Positions 5,088-9,632 of a stretch of 9,632 bases of DNA are shown piece after piece. The DNA comes from Patescibacteria group bacterium (lineage in GTDB: Bacteria; Patescibacteriota; Gracilibacteria; UM-FILTER-43-11): assembly GCA_029260985.1 (NCBI GenBank), contig JAJDCE010000065.1, positions 1 to 9,632 on the forward strand. Reading direction: 5' to 3'. The notes under the pieces are model-generated. The model was not told the origin of the DNA. It saw nothing but the letters and a program-made list of their open reading frames with translations, and searched no databases. Every line of letters starts with the position of its first letter. Positions within the stretch are counted from its first letter, which is position 1. Both the position numbers and the translations under genes were made by a program.

Positions 5088-7565
5088 ATGAGAAACGCAA
5101 TGATGCTCACCGCCCTCACCATCCTCCTCACCGCCTGCGGCCCTGCGCCCACCAATCTGGCAACCGACGCCCAGCCTCCCGTTCAGTGCAATGCTGATCA
5201 GGAGTGCACCGTCGACTGCTCGGGCTTCGACAGCTTCAGCTGCTCAAGCAAAGGCATCTGCATCTGCAAGAGCAAACCCGCTCAGTGCTCCGCCGACTCC
5301 GAGTGCACCACTCAGTGCGCCGGTTTCGACACCGCAGCATGCAAAGCTGGCGCCTGCCAGTGCTCAAAAACCACCGAGAAGTGCCCCGCCCTCACAAGGG
5401 CTGAGTTCGTCGAGATGTTATACCTCTTTATGGGGTACGACAGGTGTCCGGATAGCAAGCTTAAAAAGAGCTGTTCGGATGTGAAGGACTCACTCCTCGC
5501 CTGCAAGTGGAAGACACTTCAGGATGAGGGGATTTTAGATCTCTCGAACATGAACGGCACCTGCTCACCTAACACTAAACTAAATCGAGCAGAGATAATC
5601 AAGATCGTCATCACAGCGATCGATGGACTGAATAGCTACACTGCCCCGGCCTCGCCGACCTACAAGGATGTCAAGAGCGCTGATTGGTACTTCGACTACG
5701 TCGAAGCCGCCACGCAGCTCGGGTTGGTTTCCGGTTACAAGGATGCAAACGGCAGCCTGACCGGCAAATTTGGCCCAACCGACAAGGCGGACCAATGCTG
5801 GGCCTATAACATGATGAAGCTCGCCTTCCCCAGCACCGCTGCCAACCCAACGAACACCACCCTCGCTGTCCAGATAGCTTCAACGCCCACCTCCCAAACC
5901 TACGTGAAAGGAGAAACAGCACCCGCGCTCGGTATCGCAATGACGGCTGGCAGCAGCGGAGACGTTAAGGTCAAGCAATTGACCGTGCGTACCTATGCTG
6001 ATTCAGCTCCCGGCGCATTCTTCTCCGCAACTGGCGACACTCCTGCTAATACGGTTGTTGCCAACGTTACGCTATACGACGGCAACAACCTTGTCGCCGG
6101 CCCTGCTACATTAAGCTTGGTCGACACTGGCGCTTCGGGTTTCGTTCCCGACAGTGGCGACTACTACAAGGCCACCTTCAAAAACCTCAGCCTGACTGTC
6201 GGAAAGGGCAGTACCAAGATGTTTACTGTCAAGGTAGGCCTGAAAAACACCATGACGGCAACTAGATACTTGGCAGTGGACGTGGTGCCGCCCGTGGATG
6301 TCGTGGCTGAGGATTCAAGCGCCAAAGCCGTTATTCCTACTGGTGGTGCCCTCAACAGCGCTCCGCACAGCCCCGAACTAACCATCGTCACCGCTGGCAC
6401 TCTCATCGCATCATCCGAGGGCAACCCGAACGCAGCAATCGTGGTGGCTGGGACCAATAATAAAAAGGTCTCCAGATACCGCTTTCACGCTCTGCGCGAA
6501 GGGTATACCGTCAACAAGGTGACGGTGGTGAACGATGTGGCTGGTGCATTCGATGTTCCGGTTGCGACCTCTGCGGTCAGTTCAGTCACTATCAAGTATC
6601 CTGACGTGAACGGAGTGATCCAGACACGCTCAGGCTCTCTGGTAGCTGGCAGTATCGTCATGTCGAATATGAAGTTCTACGTTCCCAACGGCCAGGACGC
6701 CTACCTCGAGATTTACGTGGATGTGAACACTTTGGCCTCAGTAGGTGAAAGCCTTTCCGGTCAAACCATCCGTCTCGGCATTAGTGACACTGGCAATACC
6801 GTGGCCACTTTCGATGCCATCGGAAAGCTATCGTCTGCTACAGTCAATTCGCCCACCATTTCTAACGGGTCAGCGGTTAATCAGTTCGTCGTCCGCAAGT
6901 CCGTTCCTACCTTCACGAAAGTCCCTGGCCTGAGCACCACGCTCGTCATCGGCCAGAACAATCTGACCTCGGTCAAGATATGCGCCAACAGCGCCGGCTC
7001 CGTCAGCTTCGGACGCACGACCTTTCGGGTTACGTCCAGCGGCTACCTGCCCCTGATGGACTTCGCACTCTTGCGCGGAGGGACAAAACTGACGACAGTC
7101 AACATTTATGCTGGCAGTACCAACGTCGCCCAGGGTTCTGGTGCAGGTGTAGTGTTCGGCGACTTGCTGGTCGTCGTTTCCTTCAACCAGGAAGAGACGA
7201 TTTCGGCGGGAAGCTGCAGTACTTTCTCTCTCCGTGCCGAATTGAAGTCAGCTCCGAGCACTGGCACAACCGTCGCCACCCGGCTCGTGGTCAGTACGAC
7301 CACCGAGCCGCAGCTCTTATCTCCTTGCTATCACGGTAATACAGGCAGGGTATATGCGGTGAACGGCAGCGCTCTGCTGGCCACCAACAGCTTCACTGCA
7401 CACGTCCAGGGGGCGGAGATGATCTGGTCCGACAAATCAGCGGATGCACATTCCTACCCCACCATCCAAAAGGGCGTGGTCGTCGCAGGCTCCGGCTCGT
7501 GCGACTACACCAACGGCTGGGGACTGAATGTTACCGAGCTTCCACCCCACACCCTCACCTTCTAG
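5088..7565 (+). CDS. SLH-domain surface lipoprotein with two Cys-rich repeats and a long beta-rich body
   Basis: 825 residues. Lipobox LTAC (14-17) gives lipidation at Cys17. Two six-Cys repeats follow: C34-C40-C44-C52-C58-C60 (CX5CX3CX7CX5CXC) and C67-C73-C77-C85-C90-C92 (CX5CX3CX7CX4CXC), both with GFD in the middle; they are probably small disulfide-stapled modules. Residues about 100-247 look like SLH motifs: LTRAEFVEML, SDVKDS then GIL and LNRAEIIKIV, and YKDVKSADWYFDYVEAA with GLVSGYKD and FGPTDKAD. SLH motifs usually bind cell-wall-linked polysaccharide. Residues about 255-825 are Thr/Ser/Val-rich and predicted mostly beta, with a C-terminal IWSDKSADAHS...YTNGWGLNV segment of a kind I associate with CPR surface proteins (from memory, unverified). 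Having both a lipid anchor and SLH motifs is unusual. AAGGA (5077-5081) supports the start. Likely an S-layer-like or wall-bound envelope protein (inference). Confidence 0.9.
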   Translation: MRNAMMLTALTILLTACGPAPTNLATDAQPPVQCNADQECTVDCSGFDSFSCSSKGICICKSKPAQCSADSECTTQCAGFDTAACKAGACQCSKTTEKCPALTRAEFVEMLYLFMGYDRCPDSKLKKSCSDVKDSLLACKWKTLQDEGILDLSNMNGTCSPNTKLNRAEIIKIVITAIDGLNSYTAPASPTYKDVKSADWYFDYVEAATQLGLVSGYKDANGSLTGKFGPTDKADQCWAYNMMKLAFPSTAANPTNTTLAVQIASTPTSQTYVKGETAPALGIAMTAGSSGDVKVKQLTVRTYADSAPGAFFSATGDTPANTVVANVTLYDGNNLVAGPATLSLVDTGASGFVPDSGDYYKATFKNLSLTVGKGSTKMFTVKVGLKNTMTATRYLAVDVVPPVDVVAEDSSAKAVIPTGGALNSAPHSPELTIVTAGTLIASSEGNPNAAIVVAGTNNKKVSRYRFHALREGYTVNKVTVVNDVAGAFDVPVATSAVSSVTIKYPDVNGVIQTRSGSLVAGSIVMSNMKFYVPNGQDAYLEIYVDVNTLASVGESLSGQTIRLGISDTGNTVATFDAIGKLSSATVNSPTISNGSAVNQFVVRKSVPTFTKVPGLSTTLVIGQNNLTSVKICANSAGSVSFGRTTFRVTSSGYLPLMDFALLRGGTKLTTVNIYAGSTNVAQGSGAGVVFGDLLVVVSFNQEETISAGSCSTFSLRAELKSAPSTGTTVATRLVVSTTTEPQLLSPCYHGNTGRVYAVNGSALLATNSFTAHVQGAEMIWSDKSADAHSYPTIQKGVVVAGSGSCDYTNGWGLNVTELPPHTLTF

Positions 7566-7576
7566 CTTTCCCCTCT

Positions 7577-7587
7577 CGGGAGAATCC
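7577..7587 (+). promoter_or_regulatory. 3' element of unit 3, complementary to its own leader
   Basis: CGGGAGAATCC is the exact complement of GGATTCTCCCG (5022-5032). It starts 11 nt after the stop, further than in the other units. It also fits leader 4 by 12 bp, so in this unit the own-leader match is not the best one. Confidence 0.65.
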
Positions 7588-7596
7588 AACCTTTTC

Positions 7597-7631
7597 AAAG
7601 GCGCCGCCACATCCGTGTGCAGGCGCCTTTT
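7597..7631 (+). terminator. Intrinsic terminator of unit 3
   Basis: AAAGGCGCC (7597-7605) pairs with GGCGCCTTT (7622-7630), with an inner CACA/TGTG stem and a T run. A mini-hairpin CCTTT-TC-AAAGG (7590-7601) again overlaps the foot. The outer bases match the unit 2 terminator but the inner stem differs. Confidence 0.92.
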
Positions 7632-7646
7632 CTTATGTTTATATAC

Positions 7647-7675
7647 TTGACAATATAGTAAATATATTGTATAAT
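7647..7675 (+). promoter_or_regulatory. Consensus sigma70 promoter of unit 4
   Basis: Perfect TTGACA (7647-7652), 17-nt spacer, perfect TATAAT (7670-7675). It begins 15 nt after the T run of the previous terminator. Confidence 0.92.
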
Positions 7676-7715
7676 TCATCTACAGTTTTTCTCAAGTTTT
7701 TCAACCTCCGAACAC

Positions 7716-7823
7716 TGCTCTTTTGCACCATCAATTTTTGTACTGGGTCATAAATCCCTTATTCCTCGCTCAACAGCAATTCCGCTGTTGTGGTGTCGGA
7801 TAGGGAATGGATTCTCCCGGTAC
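7716..7823 (+). promoter_or_regulatory. Structured 5' leader RNA, copy 4
   Basis: A boxA-like TGCTCTTTTGCA (7716-7727) shares TGCTCTTT with the classical rRNA boxA. P1 is GTACTGGG (7740-7747)/CCCGGTAC (7816-7823). P2 pairs CCCT-bulged T-ATTC (7756-7764) with GGATAGGG (7798-7805). P3 is a perfect 7-bp hairpin CAACAGC (7771-7777)/GCTGTTG (7784-7790). The conserved GGATTCTCC is at 7809-7817. It lies 30 nt before the ATG. Confidence 0.8.
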
Positions 7824-7853
7824 AACCGGAAACGAAACAAGAAGGAGACAGAA

Positions 7854-8201
7854 ATGTCCAAGATCATCACCCTCATCACCCTCGCCCTCATCACCCTCGC
7901 CTCTTCGTTGGCCTCCGCCAAATGTGTCAAAATAGTCGAAGTCCACCATAGCGGGTTTTGGGTCTTCAAAGGAAAGCATATTGATATGAGTGGGAAGCTG
8001 TTCTGCAAAAACGCAAAGGGTAAGCTGATGCCAATTCCCGACTTATCGATGCGAGTAAAGAACGGTTCATCACTCGCAGTTGCCAGAGGAACCATTCTCG
8101 TTGCAATGTCAGAAGGGCTGTCAACCATCAAGTTCTGTTCAGCCTCAGCAACAAAAAGGAAGTGCGGCTCTTTCCGGGCTGCCGTACCACCCTCCAAGTA
8201 G
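7854..8201 (+). CDS. Small secreted protein with a single VDMxGKLYY-type domain
   Basis: 115 residues. The signal peptide (residues 1 to about 22) ends in SLASA before KC. Lys just before the Cys argues against a lipobox, so cleavage by signal peptidase I is likely. The mature part, about 93 residues, aligns with domains A1 and A2 of lipoprotein 1: HIDMSGKLFC matches KVDMEGKLYY and SIDMCGKLYY, PIPDLSMRV matches PIPGNQLTLAV, and IKFC...C-x-x-F matches FIWC...CEPF of A1, including the two cysteines. GAAGGAG sits 6-9 nt before the ATG at 7854; upstream in-frame starts fall inside the structured leader and are unlikely. It is Lys/Arg-rich, unlike its acidic relative. Function unknown; it may be a free, diffusible version of the domain anchored in lipoprotein 1 (inference). 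Confidence 0.85.
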   Translation: MSKIITLITLALITLASSLASAKCVKIVEVHHSGFWVFKGKHIDMSGKLFCKNAKGKLMPIPDLSMRVKNGSSLAVARGTILVAMSEGLSTIKFCSASATKRKCGSFRAAVPPSK

Positions 8202-8210
8202 GAGAATCCA
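8201..8210 (+). promoter_or_regulatory. 3' element of unit 4, complementary to its own leader
   Basis: GGAGAATCCA starts on the last base of the TAG stop and is the exact complement of TGGATTCTCC (7808-7817). The added A pairs with T7808, a base present only in leader 4. Confidence 0.72.
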
Positions 8211-8221
8211 ACCTTTTTTCG

Positions 8222-8262
8222 AAGGCGCTTCCCCGATTCATTCGGAATCGAAGCGCCTTTTT
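8222..8262 (+). terminator. Intrinsic terminator of unit 4
   Basis: AAGGCGCTTC (8222-8231) pairs perfectly with GAAGCGCCTT (8250-8259), with an inner CCGA/TCGG stem and TTTTT. A mini-hairpin CCTT...AAGG (8212-8225) overlaps the foot. Confidence 0.93.
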
Positions 8263-8269
8263 CTTATAT

Positions 8270-8327
8270 AAAAACATCCTCCGACTCCCCTTTAGGGGGT
8301 GGGGGTAAAGCCCATGTTAGCGCGGAG
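8270..8327 (-). terminator. Possible terminator of ndk
   Basis: Read on the minus strand after the ndk stop: CTCCG (8323-8327) can pair with CGGAG (8279-8283), enclosing CCCC-TAAA-GGGG (8287-8298), followed a few bases later by TTTTT (8270-8274). The stem is irregular, so this is tentative. Confidence 0.35.
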
Positions 8328-8334
8328 TTAGGGG

Positions 8335-8799
8335 TTAAGCCTTCTCATCCGGTGCGTAAAGGTACTCGTAGTTCTGCTTATTGTAGTCGAAAATTTCACC
8401 TTCTTTAAAGAACCGTGGAACCTCTGCCTGAGCCGTTTCCAGACTATCTGAAGCGTGTACTAGGTTGCTCTGGATGCTCATGGCTAAATCTCCACGAACC
8501 GTTCCTGGAGCTGCTTCACGAGCATTGGTGACCCCACAGAGCTTACGCACAACCTCAACCGCTTCACATCCCTCCCAGCACTGAACAACCACAGGTGAGC
8601 TGGACATAAAAGAAGCGATTCCAGGAAAGAAAGGTTTATCAGCTAAATGGGCGTAATGTTCTTTGAGCAGGGCATCATCTAATTGCATCATTTTATTACC
8701 CACAAGTTTTAATCCTTTATTTTCAAAATAAGACATAACCTGCCCAACAATCCCTCTTTGGACAGCATCTGGTTTGATTAGAATAAGTGTTCGTTCCAT
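8335..8799 (-). CDS. ndk: Nucleoside diphosphate kinase
   Basis: 154 residues, close to the usual bacterial length of about 140-150. MERTLILIKPDAVQRG carries the nucleotide-binding KPDA lysine (Lys9). AREAAPGTVRGDLA and SNLVHASDSLETAQAEV hold the family's NxxHxSDS active site, with His115 as the predicted phosphohistidine. It transfers the gamma-phosphate between NTPs and NDPs in the cytoplasm. There is no strong ribosome binding site before the ATG; the start is fixed by the family N-terminus. The C-terminal tail (DYNKQNYEYLYAPDEKA) is slightly longer than typical. It is transcribed against the four-gene surface block and converges on the unit 4 terminator. Identification is confident. Confidence 0.98.
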   Translation of the reverse strand: MERTLILIKPDAVQRGIVGQVMSYFENKGLKLVGNKMMQLDDALLKEHYAHLADKPFFPGIASFMSSSPVVVQCWEGCEAVEVVRKLCGVTNAREAAPGTVRGDLAMSIQSNLVHASDSLETAQAEVPRFFKEGEIFDYNKQNYEYLYAPDEKA

Positions 8800-8837
8800 A
8801 ATTTTTCTAGGTTATTTATTTACTTTGTGTACGACCT

Positions 8838-8866
8838 ATTAAAGCGCACTTCGTACTTAATTACAA
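8838..8866 (-). promoter_or_regulatory. Candidate promoter of ndk
   Basis: Minus strand: -35 TTGTAA (plus 8861-8866), 17-nt spacer, -10 TTTAAT (plus 8838-8843), 38 nt before the ATG. Moderate match to the sigma70 consensus. Confidence 0.45.
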
Positions 8867-8920
8867 GATTAGCAACACTCTCCCGACTTAACCTACTTTT
8901 TCGCCCCTCTATCACTTGAA

Positions 8921-8995
8921 CGTCATTCTGAACTCGATTCAGAATCCTATGTCAAACTACTAGGTTTAGGATCCTGAATAAATTTCAGGATGACG
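8921..8995. repeat. Palindromic dispersed repeat (REP/MITE-like), copy 2
   Basis: CGTCATTCTGAACTCGATTC and the following AGAATCCTA are mirrored by TAGGATCCTGAATAAATTTC and the following AGGATGACG. This is a compact 75-nt version of the element at 2712-2803, with CGTCAT/ATGACG tips. It lies in the M16-ndk spacer, which otherwise shows no gene. Confidence 0.8.
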
Positions 8996-9059
8996 AATTA
9001 GGTGCAAAGCCCTTGCACAAAAATGAAAAAATAATCTGTTAATTAAGATTCGAATTACA

Positions 9060-9632
9060 CTAGTAATGCAGCAAAGAAGCAAAGTGATCCTTATCCTCAA
9101 AAGGTCCAATCAGTGCCAACCGTAGATTTTCCTCCACAAATAACTGTTTCGCAAGCCTTTGAACGTCATCAGCCGTAACGGCATCAATCTTTTTGATGAT
9201 TTCCTCAACCGACTCAATTTCGGGATAAAGCAGCGCTTGTTTGCCCATCAAGTGGGCATATTCTTCACTATCTTCCAATCGGAGGATGATCTTACCTTTC
9301 ATGTATTCCTTTGCCTTATTCAGTTCATCGTCTCCCACAGGCTCCTCTTGAATCTTCCTGTATTCCTCCAAAATAGCCTCGATGGCTAAATCAACACGGG
9401 TTAAATCGACACCGGCTGAAGTAGAGATGGCACCAGTATCAGCGTAATCATCGGTGGTCGTGCGAATATAATAGGAAAGCCCTTTAGCTTCACGGACATT
9501 CATAAACATGCGGGAGCTCATATTCCCCCCTAAAATCACACTGAGGATCTTTTCAACAAATTCATCATCATGCCTGGCGGGTAAAGCTTCCACTCCCACG
9601 ATCAGATGACCTTGTTCGGTCTTCTTGTTCTG
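9060..9632 (-). CDS. M16 (insulinase/processing peptidase) family protein, C-terminal part
   Basis: 190 codons are visible and the N-terminus lies beyond the window edge; the reading frame continues upstream as QNKKTEQGHLIVGVEAL, so the GTG at 9599 is internal. Family signatures: KTEQGHLIVGVEALPA, VILGGNMSSRMFMNVREAKGLSYYI (compare LGGGMSSRLFxxVREKxGLxY of M16), DTGAISTSAGVD, and a helix-rich tail VEEIIKKIDAVTADDVQRLAKQLF ending in LRLALIGPF. This is the C-terminal M16C-type half, which shapes the closed chamber. The catalytic HXXEH motif would be in the missing N-terminal half, so activity cannot be judged. It lies upstream of ndk in the same direction, separated by about 260 nt and a palindromic repeat. 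Confidence 0.93.
   Translation of the reverse strand, partial: QNKKTEQGHLIVGVEALPARHDDEFVEKILSVILGGNMSSRMFMNVREAKGLSYYIRTTTDDYADTGAISTSAGVDLTRVDLAIEAILEEYRKIQEEPVGDDELNKAKEYMKGKIILRLEDSEEYAHLMGKQALLYPEIESVEEIIKKIDAVTADDVQRLAKQLFVEENLRLALIGPFEDKDHFASLLHY

Noticed and set aside
1556..7303. Numerous long open frames on both strands inside the four surface genes
   Set aside because: They are shadows of GC-rich, repeat-coded genes; none has signal sequence, family motif or ribosome binding site of its own.
7788..7853. Longer N-terminus for the small secreted protein starting inside the leader
   Set aside because: It would translate through P3, P2 and P1 of the leader; the ATG at 7854 has a good ribosome binding site and a clean signal peptide.
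9002..9018. GTGCAA...TTGCAC dyad as terminator of the M16 gene
   Set aside because: In the minus-strand direction the T-rich run comes before the hairpin, not after it, so it is not a normal intrinsic terminator; it may be a chance dyad.

Overview
The window looks like bacterial chromosome, most likely from an uncultivated, monoderm-like lineage such as Patescibacteria/CPR. This placement is an inference from the type of SLH-anchored beta-rich surface lipoprotein, the compact tandem transcription units and the AT-rich spacers; no marker here settles the phylum. The standard bacterial code fits. The four surface genes and the M16 gene all end in TAG, and ndk ends in TAA.

Layout. The two ends carry minus-strand housekeeping genes: rsmH (1-644, C-terminus cut off by the window edge), ndk (8335-8799) and the C-terminal part of an M16 zinc-peptidase-family protein (9060-9632, N-terminus cut off). 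Between rsmH and ndk sits a plus-strand block of four consecutive single-gene units (about 920-8262). They encode exported proteins: lipoprotein 1 (1152-2621), lipoprotein 2 (3000-4787), an 825-residue SLH lipoprotein (5088-7565) and a small secreted protein (7854-8201). Lipoproteins 1 and 2 share the start after the lipid-modified Cys, Asp-rich PDAG-type linkers and a PEGA/CnaB-like domain. The small secreted protein is a one-domain relative of a domain found twice in lipoprotein 1. The SLH protein is unrelated to the others.

The most unusual feature is the shared non-coding frame around these genes. Each unit has (i) a sigma70-type promoter, three of them near consensus with 17-nt spacers; (ii) a boxA-like element (TGTTCTTTAACA type) as in rRNA leaders; (iii) a structured 5' leader with closing stem P1, stem P2 (with a bulged U in three of four copies) and apical hairpin P3, ending in a conserved GGATTCTC(C/T); (iv) the ORF; (v) directly at or just after the stop codon, a 9-12 nt exact reverse complement of the leader motif; (vi) a small CCTY...RAGG hairpin overlapping the base of (vii) a strong intrinsic terminator of the GGCGCC family. 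The 5' and 3' elements vary together: unit 1 pairs as ATAGGATTCTCC/GGAGAATCCTAT, and unit 2 as GGATTCTCT/AGAGAATCC. That pattern suggests pairing between the two ends of each mRNA. The arrangement (boxA, then 5'/3' complementary flanks) resembles a pre-rRNA transcript but encloses a surface-protein ORF. I know of no described RNA family with this organisation, and I regard it as the candidate new system in this window.

Other items: two related palindromic repeats (2712-2803, 8921-8995), a heptanucleotide tandem repeat inside the rsmH coding sequence (416-448), and a visible base-composition contrast between the GC-rich surface genes and their AT-rich surroundings.
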